Source of the DNA: Chitinophaga niastensis
Lineage (GTDB): Bacteria; Bacteroidota; Bacteroidia; Chitinophagales; Chitinophagaceae
NCBI RefSeq assembly: GCF_003014755.1
Contig: NZ_PYAW01000007.1
Coordinates: forward strand, 124,001-188,000
Direction: 5' to 3'
DNA: 64,000 nucleotides
Part shown: one piece after another, positions 26,508 through 35,311 of the stretch
How positions within the stretch are numbered: position 1 is the first letter of the stretch
Layout: each line of letters begins with the position of its first letter
Position numbers and translations under genes: made by a program
The notes under the pieces: generated by a model
The model's database searches: none
What the model was told of the DNA's origin: nothing
The model's input: the letters and a program-made list of their open reading frames with translations, nothing else

Positions 26508-28712
26508 TCAGGCTTCTAACTTATTAATCAATTGTACCTTATTTGATATTTCAACTTTTTCAAATATATTTTGCACATGTTTTTGCACCGTCTTCTCTGC
26601 AATGAAGAGTGTTTCGGCAATTTGTTTGTAGGAAAATCCTTCCCGGATTAGTTTTGAAATAGCTATTTCCCTGATAGTGAGTTGATAGGTACTACAATTT
26701 TGTTCGAACCTGTTGGGGGTTACCTGGGCAACGGGAGCGGCTTGTATCACTTCAGGGATGTTACCTCTTTTCATGTTTCTCAGGGCGTTATCAAATAACA
26801 TCCGTTTTTGTTTGGCGGCATTTTCCAGTACTGCGCCAATTTTCAGGATCAGCTCTTCCGTATTGAAGGGCTTTTGTATAAAATCAACAGCGCCCAGTTT
26901 CAAGCCCTGGAACCTGTCTCTACTGGCAGCCTTGGCGGAGAGGAAAATAAAAGGGATATGCCGGCAATCGGGCGCTTCTGACATAATCTTAGCAAACTTA
27001 AATCCATCCATCTTATCCATCATCACATCTGAAACAATGAGGTCCGGCAAGGCGGCGTAACTTTTTATTTTTGCCAATGCCTCATTTCCGTTCAGCGCAG
27101 CTGCCACGTTATATTTCTCACTTAATTTTTTAGAGAGATAATTAACCATTGCTATATTATCCTCAATGATTAAAACGGTTTGTTTTTTATCGTTGTAGTC
27201 AGAATCAGGCACTATAGCCATTTCCATGTCCAGGGCAGCATAATTATTGACCAGGTAATCTGATGCAGTTGCCTCATTTTCCACGGTGATATGCCTGTTC
27301 AGCGATATGGTTATTTTTGTTCCCTGTTTTTTTTCGGGATTACTGCCAATGGTGATCCAACCTTTCAGGTCGTTGACTGTTTTTTTAACGATAGGCAAAC
27401 CCAGTCCCATGCCCTGGAAACCACCTTTTTGTGAATTAATCTGGTAGTAGGGTTCAAATATTTTATCGTGTAATTCCTCTTTGATCCCAATGCCGTTGTC
27501 TTTAACGGTAAACCGGATCTTACTATCGTCTGTTTCCAGGGCTATATTTATTTCTCCGTTGGCACTGGTATACTTAACCGCATTTTCGATCAGGTTAATT
27601 ACAATACCGTTAATGGCGCCGGGATCTGCTTTTATCAACACATCTTCTTCTATAGCACCCTGCAATTCCACGTTTTTCTTCCGGCAATAAATTTTAAACA
27701 GAATAAGGTTGTCCGAAAGGATCTGGCTGAAGTTGGCCACCTGATCGTGGTTATAGATAATAAAGCCTTTATTATACCTCTCCAGGTCAAACAGGTTACT
27801 GATATCTTTATTCAATTTATCGACGCTGTTTTTTACGATCATCAATTCTTTTCGATGCCCGTATTTATTGATATATTCTTCTAAATAATTATTGATTAAG
27901 GTAAGTGGGGTTTTAGTTTCATGTACCAGGTTAACAAAAGTATTTGTTCTTTGCTCATTGGCTTTTTCCAATTGCATTGTTCTCTCTTTTACTTTCTCCG
28001 TCAGTGTTTTATTTGATTCCTGTAACTGATTATATTCTGCAAGAAATCTTTTTACGGTTTGCCTTGTCAGCAGGACATATAATACCAAAAAATTAAAATT
28101 ATTGAATAATGCGCCTGATATCCATTTAGGTTGTTGAGAGAACATCTCAATCAATGGAGAAATGGCCCATACCACTACTGCCATGTAAATCCACATCCTT
28201 TCCCGATAAGCAGTTTTGTTTTTTTCTTCCCTGTACTTAAGGATGATGGCCCTGCGGGTGGCATAGAGCGCAACAAAGGCATAACATCCGGGTATAATGT
28301 ATGCGTATTGCATTGTTTGTTCCAGGTTTCCGTTCAGGGGATACCAGATAAAGAAAAAGAAGATGGTAGGTATCAGCAGGAATAAAAAGCCATACCTGCC
28401 GTGAAAGCGCAGCCTGTCTAAATCCAGCGTTTTATAACAATAAAACGGGATGTACATGGTTACAAAGTAACCAGGGGTTTCGTAAATGATATTTTGTGCT
28501 ATTACAGAGAGCGGGATATTTTTATCCGGTAGCACCAGCAGGTTTTCACCCAGGTTGTAAATGATCAATAAGCCGGTGAGGACCACATGCCAAAGCCTGT
28601 TCTTTTCGTAAGGCCTGGCAAGAAAAGATAAGAGCTGGGTGAAGAATATGGCGAATTCTATCATCACAATGACAAAAATCACCACATTAACGTGAACCGG
28701 TGGCAGGAGCAT
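26508..28712 (-). CDS. Seven-helix hybrid histidine kinase with receiver and LuxR-type HTH
   Basis: A one-polypeptide two-component system of 734 residues. There are seven hydrophobic helices (about 10-220), a short coiled coil, then HisKA with VHETKTPL (H264). The HATPase boxes are NLIENAVKYTS, DNGIGIK and GMGLGLPIVKK. A receiver domain has VLIIEDN and the phospho-acceptor in VSDVMMDKMDG (about D562), and FIQKPFN closes it. A C-terminal LuxR/GerE helix-turn-helix (LTIREIAISKLIREGFSYKQIAETL, about 645-730) follows. Most Bacteroidota hybrids end in AraC domains, so the LuxR end is less common. The membrane anchor means the DNA-binding domain works from the membrane. The ATG at 28712 is preferred to a TTG 18 bp upstream. 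Confidence 0.9.
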   Translation of the reverse strand: MLLPPVHVNVVIFVIVMIEFAIFFTQLLSFLARPYEKNRLWHVVLTGLLIIYNLGENLLVLPDKNIPLSVIAQNIIYETPGYFVTMYIPFYCYKTLDLDRLRFHGRYGFLFLLIPTIFFFFIWYPLNGNLEQTMQYAYIIPGCYAFVALYATRRAIILKYREEKNKTAYRERMWIYMAVVVWAISPLIEMFSQQPKWISGALFNNFNFLVLYVLLTRQTVKRFLAEYNQLQESNKTLTEKVKERTMQLEKANEQRTNTFVNLVHETKTPLTLINNYLEEYINKYGHRKELMIVKNSVDKLNKDISNLFDLERYNKGFIIYNHDQVANFSQILSDNLILFKIYCRKKNVELQGAIEEDVLIKADPGAINGIVINLIENAVKYTSANGEINIALETDDSKIRFTVKDNGIGIKEELHDKIFEPYYQINSQKGGFQGMGLGLPIVKKTVNDLKGWITIGSNPEKKQGTKITISLNRHITVENEATASDYLVNNYAALDMEMAIVPDSDYNDKKQTVLIIEDNIAMVNYLSKKLSEKYNVAAALNGNEALAKIKSYAALPDLIVSDVMMDKMDGFKFAKIMSEAPDCRHIPFIFLSAKAASRDRFQGLKLGAVDFIQKPFNTEELILKIGAVLENAAKQKRMLFDNALRNMKRGNIPEVIQAAPVAQVTPNRFEQNCSTYQLTIREIAISKLIREGFSYKQIAETLFIAEKTVQKHVQNIFEKVEISNKVQLINKLEA

Positions 28713-28779
28713 ATGATATTGTTTAATCAAACAAATACCTGGCTTAATTCCTTGCTGTTAGTCTTTTTCCCGGGGTGTG

Positions 28780-29238
28780 TTATTGACCGTTCTCGAATCC
28801 TTCGTCTATGAGCCAGTTACCACTATCGGCGGCGGCTGTGGCCAATTCATCGCAGCGGTTGTTAAAGGGGTTACTGGCGTGGCCTTTTACCCATTGCATT
28901 TTTACACGATGCTTTTTATACAATGGAATAAAACGTAGCCAAAGGTCTTTATTTTTTTTCTCTTTAAAATTAGTTTTTACCCAGTTCCATAACCATCCTT
29001 TCTCAATACTGTCTACCACATACTTACTGTCTGTAAAAATAGTAACGGGTAAACCATCTTTTTTCAGGGCTTCCAATGCAGTAATAACAGCCAGGAGCTC
29101 CATCCGGTTGTTGGTGGTTTTACGATATCCCTGTGATAATTCCTTTCGGATGCTTCCCCATATTAACACTACACCATATCCACCCGGGCCAGGATTGCCG
29201 CGGGATGCACCATCTGTATATACTACCAGTTCTGCCAT
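28780..29238 (-). CDS. rnhA: Ribonuclease HI
   Basis: Cuts the RNA strand of RNA-DNA hybrids. The 152-residue protein has all four catalytic acids: D9 (YTDGASRGNPGPGG), E47 (NNRMELLA), D70 (FTDSKYV) and D130 (NNRCDELA), plus the conserved His 120 in VKGHA. The length is the same as E. coli RNase HI. Element F lies 25 bp upstream of its start, between it and the acyl-CoA carboxylase gene. Confidence 0.96.
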   Translation of the reverse strand: MAELVVYTDGASRGNPGPGGYGVVLIWGSIRKELSQGYRKTTNNRMELLAVITALEALKKDGLPVTIFTDSKYVVDSIEKGWLWNWVKTNFKEKKNKDLWLRFIPLYKKHRVKMQWVKGHASNPFNNRCDELATAAADSGNWLIDEGFENGQ

Positions 29239-29262
29239 ATTGGTTCCTAAAAAAATGCGAAT

Positions 29263-29360
29263 ATAGCTTTTAGCATTTAGCTTTTAGCATTTAGTATGTC
29301 AGAAATGATGGCTTATCAAAGATCACATGCTAAATGCTAACAACTAAATGCTAAAGGCTA
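29263..29360. repeat. Palindromic element F (TTAGC heptamers)
   Basis: The left array TAGCTTT TAGCATT TAGCTTT TAGCATT TAG is mirrored on the right by GCTAAAT, GCTAACA, ACTAAAT and GCTAAAG units, around a centre containing AAAGATCACAT. The right end holds the TAG stop (29358-29360) of the carboxylase gene: on the minus strand TAG is directly followed by CCTTTAGCATTTAG. The element therefore begins with that stop codon. Confidence 0.82.
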
Positions 29361-30995
29361 CACCTGGAACACCCCTACATTAAACGCCTGTTCTATCGGC
29401 GCATTATTCGCTGCTTTTATGGCTTCCGCGATACGTATACGGGTATCTACAGGATCAATGATATCATCTACCCAAAGCCTGGACGCTGCGTAATAAGGGC
29501 TGGTTTGCGCAGTATATTTATCGGTGATTTCTTTCAGCAGCCGGGCTTCGTCTTCTGGTGTAATCACCTCTCCTTTTGCTTTGAGAGAAGCTACCTGGAT
29601 CTGCAATAGTGTTTTGGCCGCCTGTTCGCCGCCCATTACAGCTATCTTAGCGGTAGGCCAGGCGTAAATGAAGCGTGGGTCGTAGGCTTTGCCACACATG
29701 GCGTAGTTGCCGGCACCATATGAATTACCGATGATGATGGTAATTTTAGGTACTACAGAATTAGCTACTGCATTCACAAGTTTTGCCCCATCTTTAATGA
29801 TACCGGCATGTTCACTCCTGCTGCCCACCATAAAGCCGGTAACATCCTGCAAAAATACCAGCGGAATCTTTTTCTGGTTACAGTTCATAATAAAACGTGC
29901 CGCCTTATCTGCGCTGTCGTTGTAAATAACACCGCCCATTTGCATTTCACCTTTGCGGCTCTTCACTATTTTACGCTGGTTGGCTACAATGCCTACAGCC
30001 CAGCCATCTATGCGGGCGTAGCCACATAAAATGCTCTTGCCATAATCCTGTTTGTACTGATCAAAGGCCGAATCGTCTACTATGCGCGCAATCACTTCCA
30101 GCATATCATAAGGACGGGAGCTATCAGACGGTAAAATGCTGTCCAGTTCTGCCATTGGTTTAGCGGGTAATACCGGTGTAATCCGATCAAAACCGGCAAC
30201 AGGCGTATGTCCTAACTTACCAACAATACGTTTTATCTGATCCAGGCATTCTTCATCTGTCTTAAATTTATAATCTGCAATGCCGGAAATTTCTGTGTGC
30301 GTAATAGCACCTCCTAATGTTTCGGCATCTACTTCCTCTCCAATAGCGGCCTTCACGAGGTAAGGGCCTGCTAAAAAGATAGAGCCGTTTCCTTCCACCA
30401 TCAGCACTTCATCGCTCATGATAGGCAGATAGGCGCCGCCGGCCACACAACTACCCATTACTGCAGCAATTTGTGTGATGCCCATAGCACTCATGCGGGC
30501 GTTATTACGGAAGATGCGGCCAAAGTGTTCTTTATCCGGAAATATTTCATCCTGCATGGGCAGGAACACACCTGCGCTGTCTACCAGGTAGATGACGGGC
30601 AACCGGTTTTCCATCGCGATTTCCTGTAACCGGAGATTTTTTTTGCCGGTCAACGGAAACCAGGCCCCTGCTTTCACAGTCATATCATTGGCTACAATCA
30701 TGCACTGGCGGCCGCTTACATAGCCTATACCGCCAACGGTGCCTGCCGCGGGACATCCACCATATTCCGCATACATGTCGTAGGCTGCAAAGGCACCTAT
30801 TTCAGTAAAGGGGCTATCTGCATCTGTGAGGTATTGAATGCGCTCCCTGGCTGTGAGCTTGCCACGTTGCCGTACTTTCTCAAGACTTTTCTTTCCTCCG
30901 CCCTGTTCTATTACTCCCAGGCGTTGTTTCATGGTGCTGATGGCCATCCGCATGGCATCTTCATTTTTGTTGATTTCCAATTCCTGCTGATCCAT
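29358..30995 (-). CDS. Acyl-CoA carboxylase, carboxyltransferase (beta) subunit
   Basis: A biotin-dependent carboxyltransferase of 545 residues with tandem crotonase-type domains. The segment LPMQDEIFPDKEHFGRIFRN followed by MSAMGI resembles methylcrotonyl-CoA carboxylase beta subunits more than propionyl-CoA ones, suggesting a role in leucine breakdown. Other conserved blocks are GSCVAGGAYLP and GNSYGAGNYAMCGKAYDPRF (acyl-CoA and biotin oxyanion loops). The biotin carboxylase/carrier subunit is not in the window. The stop codon coincides with the first TAG of element F. Confidence 0.88.
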   Translation of the reverse strand: MDQQELEINKNEDAMRMAISTMKQRLGVIEQGGGKKSLEKVRQRGKLTARERIQYLTDADSPFTEIGAFAAYDMYAEYGGCPAAGTVGGIGYVSGRQCMIVANDMTVKAGAWFPLTGKKNLRLQEIAMENRLPVIYLVDSAGVFLPMQDEIFPDKEHFGRIFRNNARMSAMGITQIAAVMGSCVAGGAYLPIMSDEVLMVEGNGSIFLAGPYLVKAAIGEEVDAETLGGAITHTEISGIADYKFKTDEECLDQIKRIVGKLGHTPVAGFDRITPVLPAKPMAELDSILPSDSSRPYDMLEVIARIVDDSAFDQYKQDYGKSILCGYARIDGWAVGIVANQRKIVKSRKGEMQMGGVIYNDSADKAARFIMNCNQKKIPLVFLQDVTGFMVGSRSEHAGIIKDGAKLVNAVANSVVPKITIIIGNSYGAGNYAMCGKAYDPRFIYAWPTAKIAVMGGEQAAKTLLQIQVASLKAKGEVITPEDEARLLKEITDKYTAQTSPYYAASRLWVDDIIDPVDTRIRIAEAIKAANNAPIEQAFNVGVFQV

Positions 30996-31112
30996 AACGA
31001 TGGGTTTTTATATTTTCTAAAAATAGGGAAAGAATCATTGCGGACCGTTAATGCCGATTGTTTATTCGTTTATTAAGTGTTAAATTAGTTTTCATATCTG
31101 CTCACCTACAAA

Positions 31113-31583
31113 ATGGCTACTTACATGCAACTGACTGAACACTTAGCCACTTCGGTGGAAAACCTCTACAATGGCGATCCCTGGATAGATGTTAATTTCC
31201 AGGAGCATCTTTCCCGCGTTAACGCACAACAGGCGGTGAAACAGTTCCAGACATCCAATTCCATCTGGCAGGTGGTGAATCATGTTATCTACTGGCATCA
31301 GCGGGTGCAACGTTATATGCACAACGAAGCACCTGAACAGGATGGCGACCTCCCCGATTTTTACATGCCTGAAAATCATGGAGAAGAAAACTGGCAGTCC
31401 ACCATACACCGGCTGGAACACTCTTTTGAACAGATGGCCGCCACCATCCGCCTATTTCCGGAGGATAAGTTATTTGATACTTTCCCTGGTACAAAACAAA
31501 AAGCGATCTATTATATACAGGGCATTGCTGAACATGATGCATACCATTTGGGACAAATAGTGTTATTGCATAAATACACCTGA
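31113..31583 (+). CDS. DinB-like four-helix protein
   Basis: A 156-residue protein of the DinB/YfiT superfamily. It has an N-terminal helix followed by a central His in WQVVNHVIYWHQRVQRYM and a C-terminal His pair in IAEHDAYHLGQIVLL, the three histidines that bind a metal in this fold. Characterised relatives are thiol-dependent S-transferases using bacillithiol or mycothiol; the function here is unknown. The TGA stop (31581-31583) is followed 3 bp later by element G. Confidence 0.87.
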   Translation: MATYMQLTEHLATSVENLYNGDPWIDVNFQEHLSRVNAQQAVKQFQTSNSIWQVVNHVIYWHQRVQRYMHNEAPEQDGDLPDFYMPENHGEENWQSTIHRLEHSFEQMAATIRLFPEDKLFDTFPGTKQKAIYYIQGIAEHDAYHLGQIVLLHKYT

Positions 31584-31586
31584 AAG

Positions 31587-31667
31587 AATTACGAATTACG
31601 AATTGCGAATTACGGATCGGAGCGGTCTTCGCTCATATCCGTAATTCGCAATTCGTAATTCGTAATT
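31587..31667. repeat. Palindromic element G (GAATTAC heptamer family)
   Basis: Perfect 31-nt arms (31587-31617 and 31637-31667) built of the heptamers GAATTAC, GAATTAC, GAATTGC, GAATTAC. The 19-nt loop reads CGGAGCGGTCTTCGCTCAT and contains AGCGAAGAC on the other strand. It sits between the stop codons of the convergent DinB and MarR-GNAT genes, and its right end overlaps the MarR-GNAT TAA stop (31666-31668). The spine is nearly identical to element H. Confidence 0.92.
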
Positions 31668-32598
31668 AAAACAACTCCATATCATAGCGCTGTTCATACA
31701 GCTGTTGTCCCCATTGCTGCAAATATTTTTCGCCTGTTTTGCGGAAGCCTGCTCTTTTGTACAATGCAATCGCTGTTTCCTGCATGCTGGTGGTCATCAG
31801 GTATACTTTCTGATAATGTTTTTCCCGGCAAAAATCCAGTGCCTGTTCCAGGAGTTTTTTGCCAAGGCCTCTACCCCTGTAATCCGGATGGATGATGAAC
31901 CAGCGCAGCTGCGCCAGGTGGCGGGAAGAGCCCAGAATAGCTACTGCTCCTACTATCTGATTATCCACAGTGGCCAAAAAAATACGATCCTTGGCCGGGT
32001 TATAAGTGGGTAAAAATTCATAAAATGTTTTGCATACATATGCCTCAAACTCCAGGTTATAGCCCGATTCCCGTGCATATAAATGACCATGCAGGTAAAT
32101 CAGGTAGCCAACATCTCCGGGGAGCAGGTTATAACGGAAATGGATATCCGCAACAGGGGCTACTGAAGGCGCTGATAATACCTCCTGAATGGTTTTCATG
32201 GCGCCGGCCACCTGCTGTTGCTGCTTTTCAGGCAAGGGGTCCACTAACTGGCGGATCTCTTCCGTTGATTTTTCATCCAGTCCCGCCAGCATCTTTTTGC
32301 CACTATTGGTCAGGTGCAGAAAAAATGTACGTCCGTCGCCGGTAGACTGCTGCCGGCTCAGCCATCCTTCTTTTTCAAACTTCTTCAGCATGCGGCTGAG
32401 GTATCCCCCGTCAATTTTCAGGGCAGCGATTAATTGACCGGCAGTGCACTTATCCTGTTGCCCGATCTCATATAAAACGCGTACTTCTGATAGCGACAAA
32501 TTACTTTCCAGGATGTGCTGGTTCAGTAATCCGATCATGCCCGTATAAAAGCGGTTAAAACGGCGGATATCACCTATTGTTTGAATATCAGCTGACAT
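31666..32598 (-). CDS. MarR transcription regulator fused to GNAT acetyltransferase
   Basis: A 310-residue bifunctional protein. Residues 1-145 form a MarR winged helix (NLSLSEVRVLYEIGQQDKCTAGQLI, then GYLSRMLKKFEKEGWLSRQQSTGDGRTFFLHLT, the recognition helix and wing). Residues 160-310 form a GNAT domain with the acetyl-CoA loop HPDYRGRGLGKKLLEQAL. MarR-GNAT fusions are known but their substrates are mostly undefined. The ATG at 32598 starts the conserved MSADIQTIGDIRRFNRFYT; the longer upstream frame covers the operator region and is rejected. It is divergent from an AraC gene and probably self-regulated through the dyad at 32627-32675. Confidence 0.9.
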   Translation of the reverse strand: MSADIQTIGDIRRFNRFYTGMIGLLNQHILESNLSLSEVRVLYEIGQQDKCTAGQLIAALKIDGGYLSRMLKKFEKEGWLSRQQSTGDGRTFFLHLTNSGKKMLAGLDEKSTEEIRQLVDPLPEKQQQQVAGAMKTIQEVLSAPSVAPVADIHFRYNLLPGDVGYLIYLHGHLYARESGYNLEFEAYVCKTFYEFLPTYNPAKDRIFLATVDNQIVGAVAILGSSRHLAQLRWFIIHPDYRGRGLGKKLLEQALDFCREKHYQKVYLMTTSMQETAIALYKRAGFRKTGEKYLQQWGQQLYEQRYDMELF

Positions 32599-32626
32599 AG
32601 GGTATTGTTTATCAACCAAAATTACT

Positions 32627-32675
32627 AAAATACTTGACAAAAGCAAATTTATTATTTGCCAGAGTCAAGTATTTT
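32627..32675. promoter_or_regulatory. Nested operator dyad between MarR-GNAT and AraC
   Basis: A perfect outer dyad, AAAATACTTGAC (32627-32638) and GTCAAGTATTTT (32664-32675), encloses an inner dyad, GCAAAT-TTATT-ATTTGC (32643-32659). Read another way, it contains two TTG-N7-CAA sites (TTGACAAAAGCAA and TTGCCAGAGTCAA), a spacing typical of MarR-family operators. It lies 28 bp upstream of the MarR-GNAT ATG, so two dimers could bind and repress both divergent genes. Confidence 0.7.
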
Positions 32676-32780
32676 TTTTGAGAGATAAATACTACTTATG
32701 GACCTAATTTTAATCTGTTGAATGAATATTTATCTGCATCAAAAAATGCCCGATCTTGCGTATATCAAAATCCTTATGTG

Positions 32781-33695
32781 ATGGAACTCATTCCCGATAT
32801 TGAATCCTATTGCCGTAATATTAATATCCCACCACCGCTGCACCCTCATTTTGATATCCGACGTTTTGCGGACAACATGAAAACGGTACATCAGCAGGTA
32901 GCTCCGTTCCGGCATGAGTGTTATGCTATTGCCCTCCGGCTTGCGGGCGGCAACAAACAGGTAAATGGCGCCCCTATGCTGGCCAATCTTTTTTTCAATT
33001 CTCCTTACCAGGTAATTTCCTGGGATATTGTAGATGACTGGCAGGGATATTATATCATTTTTGATGCAGATTTTGTAAAAGCCTATCCGCTGTGGCAGCA
33101 CCTGATGGCGGACTTCCCATATTTCCGGCTGGATAAATCCATCCCTTTTAATATCCCTGAAGAAACAGCTACGCACATAGCGATGTTGCTTGAAAAAATT
33201 TTCAGCGAATACCACGGAGATGCCCCGGATAAATTTGCATTCATTTACGCTTATACGCATTTACTGATGCAATATGTAAAACGTTTTTATGACCAGTATT
33301 CTTTTGGTACCGGCGAGGCCCTGGAACAAAACCGTACAGCAGATATACAGCTGGTATCACGTTTCCAGACATTGATTGCCAGCGAGTTTTTTCATTCCGG
33401 CGATAAAACGGGTACTGACCTTCACTCTCCATCTTATTATGCCAACCTGCTGCATGTACATCCCAATTACCTGAATGCTGCGTGTAAGCGCCTCAGTGGC
33501 AAAACGGCCAGTCAGCATATTCAGCAGCACCTGACAGATCTGGCCAGCCAGCTACTGATACAATCAGATAAAAGTATCAAGGAAATATCATGGGAGCTAC
33601 ATTTCAGTGAGGCTACACATTTCAGCGCTTTTTTTAAAAAGCAGTTACAACTTTCCCCTGCACAGTACCGGGCGCAAAAAAGGGTAAATAGTTGA
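32781..33695 (+). CDS. AraC family transcription regulator
   Basis: A 304-residue regulator with a cupin-like N-terminal sensing domain (1-190) and a C-terminal double helix-turn-helix. In the latter, SPSYYANLLHVHPNYLNAACKRLSGKTASQHIQQHL is the first HTH and SIKEISWELHFSEATHFSAFFKKQLQLSPAQYRAQKR the second, the hallmark of AraC/XylS DNA binding. The ATG at 32781 is preferred; an upstream TTG would add 21 residues without domain support. It lies 85 bp before the NTF2/hydrolase fusion gene on the same strand, its most likely target, and is divergent from MarR-GNAT. Confidence 0.9.
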   Translation: MELIPDIESYCRNINIPPPLHPHFDIRRFADNMKTVHQQVAPFRHECYAIALRLAGGNKQVNGAPMLANLFFNSPYQVISWDIVDDWQGYYIIFDADFVKAYPLWQHLMADFPYFRLDKSIPFNIPEETATHIAMLLEKIFSEYHGDAPDKFAFIYAYTHLLMQYVKRFYDQYSFGTGEALEQNRTADIQLVSRFQTLIASEFFHSGDKTGTDLHSPSYYANLLHVHPNYLNAACKRLSGKTASQHIQQHLTDLASQLLIQSDKSIKEISWELHFSEATHFSAFFKKQLQLSPAQYRAQKRVNS

Positions 33696-33780
33696 AATTT
33701 ATCATTTTTTATTTATTTGTCGTTCTACAGCAGTATAACGATTGCAGCATCTTTGTATCACAAACCAAAATGCAAACAAA

Positions 33781-35205
33781 ATGGAAAACGCAACACTCAT
33801 TAACATCGTTCACAATATATTTGAAAGTACAGATGCCCGCCTTTGGGAAAAAGTACAGGCATCCTTTGCACCTGCTGTGGTACTGGATTACACCTCTCTG
33901 GCAGGTGGCACACCAGCCACTTTAACACCCGCACAGATCACCGGCGCCTGGGCCGGATTAATGCCCGGATTCAAAAGTACACACCACCAGATATCCGACT
34001 ACCGGGTAAGTATACACGAAAATACAGCGGCAGTAAATGCGCGTGGCCTTGCCCTGCATTACTTACCTGGTGCCCCCGGAGGTGAAATATGGGTTATTAC
34101 CGGCTCTTATGATTTTTCTTTGGAAAATAATCATAATGGCTGGCAGGTAAATAAAATGACCTTTCACCTGGAAGAACAAACCGGCAACCTGCAATTACCC
34201 GCACTGGCGCAGCAACGCGTACAGGAAGGTAAAACCTGGATTTCATTTACCGCACCTGCAAATACAGCAGACCGGTTCTTTCAAAGCCTGAACAATAGCA
34301 ATGCTGTAAGTATCCGTCCGGCCAGCTTTTCCAGCGACGGGCTGGTAATAAAAGGAAAGCTGTATCTCCCTGCATCTTTCCAGGAAAATGCCACCTATCC
34401 CACAGTTATTGTTACCGGCAGCTGGACGACTGTAAAGGAACAGATGGCCACTTTATACGCGGAGCAACTGGCAGCACGTGGATTTGTAGCATTGATATTT
34501 GATTATCGTCATTATGGAGAAAGTGAAGGCCTGCCAAGAGAATTTGAAAATCCTGTTGAAAAAATTGCGGATCTGCAGGCGGCGGTAAGCTATTTGAGGG
34601 GGCTCTCCTTTGTTGACAAGATTGCCTACGTAGGTGTGTGCGCGAGCGCGGCCTATATGGCACATGCCGCAGCAGCCGATAACCGCATCAGTGCATTTGT
34701 AAGCATTGCCGGCTGGTTGCACAATGAAGCCTTTATCACCGCCATATACAGCGGTAAGGATGGTGGCGTTGCCGGTTTGCTGGCCGCTTCCGAAGCAGCA
34801 GCCAAAACATATGCTGCTACCGGCGAAACAATCTATATTCCTGCGGCCAGTGAAACAGATGCCAGTGCTGCCATGTACATGCCAGGCAGTGGCTTTGATT
34901 ATTACCTCAATCCTGCCAAAGGCGCTATCCCGGAATGGAAGAACCGACTCGCCGTAATGAGCTGGGGCCCCTGGTTGCGCTTTGATGGCATTGCCGCAGC
35001 TACACAGGTAACACAACCTGCGCTACTTATTCATAGTCAGAGCGCCGTTATACCGGATGGTGCGCAGTTGTTTTACGACCAGCTGCCAGGCGAAAAAAAT
35101 ATTACCTGGCTGAATGAATATAACCAAATGGATTTTTACATAACACCTGCAACAGTAGACAAATCGGCTTCCCTGGCGGCTGAGTGGCTGGAAAAACAAT
35201 TATAA
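33781..35205 (+). CDS. NTF2-like domain fused to alpha/beta hydrolase
   Basis: A 474-residue fusion. Residues 1-125 are a SnoaL/NTF2-like cone fold (INIVHNIFESTDARLWEKV and a following VLDYTSL). Residues 170-474 are an alpha/beta hydrolase of the dienelactone hydrolase / YcjY type, with LIFDYRHYGESEG before the nucleophile elbow GVCAS (about residue 290). The nucleophile is Cys, and the last glycine of the usual G-x-S/C-x-G is Ser. A polyketide-cyclase-like and hydrolase pair suggests detoxification of a small organic compound, but no substrate can be named. Probably controlled by the AraC protein upstream. Confidence 0.82.
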   Translation: MENATLINIVHNIFESTDARLWEKVQASFAPAVVLDYTSLAGGTPATLTPAQITGAWAGLMPGFKSTHHQISDYRVSIHENTAAVNARGLALHYLPGAPGGEIWVITGSYDFSLENNHNGWQVNKMTFHLEEQTGNLQLPALAQQRVQEGKTWISFTAPANTADRFFQSLNNSNAVSIRPASFSSDGLVIKGKLYLPASFQENATYPTVIVTGSWTTVKEQMATLYAEQLAARGFVALIFDYRHYGESEGLPREFENPVEKIADLQAAVSYLRGLSFVDKIAYVGVCASAAYMAHAAAADNRISAFVSIAGWLHNEAFITAIYSGKDGGVAGLLAASEAAAKTYAATGETIYIPAASETDASAAMYMPGSGFDYYLNPAKGAIPEWKNRLAVMSWGPWLRFDGIAAATQVTQPALLIHSQSAVIPDGAQLFYDQLPGEKNITWLNEYNQMDFYITPATVDKSASLAAEWLEKQL

Positions 35206-35229
35206 TCCCTGTATAAAATCAAACATGTA

Positions 35230-35283
35230 GCAAAGACGCGAAGATATTATCTTTGCGTCTTTGCTCTTTTGCGCCTTTGCGGG
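35230..35283. repeat. Palindromic element J (8-nt units)
   Basis: Arms GCAAAGACGCGAAGAT (35230-35245) and ATCTTTGCGTCTTTGC (35249-35264) differ at one position around ATT. The right side continues as an octamer array, CTTTGCGT CTTTGCTC TTTTGCGC CTTTGCGG. It lies between the hydrolase stop (25 bp away) and the symporter start, both on the plus strand. It shares the GCGAAGA core with the heptamer and nonamer elements. Confidence 0.75.
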
Positions 35284-35311
35284 AAAGTAGTATCTTGATT
35301 AAATTTGATTT

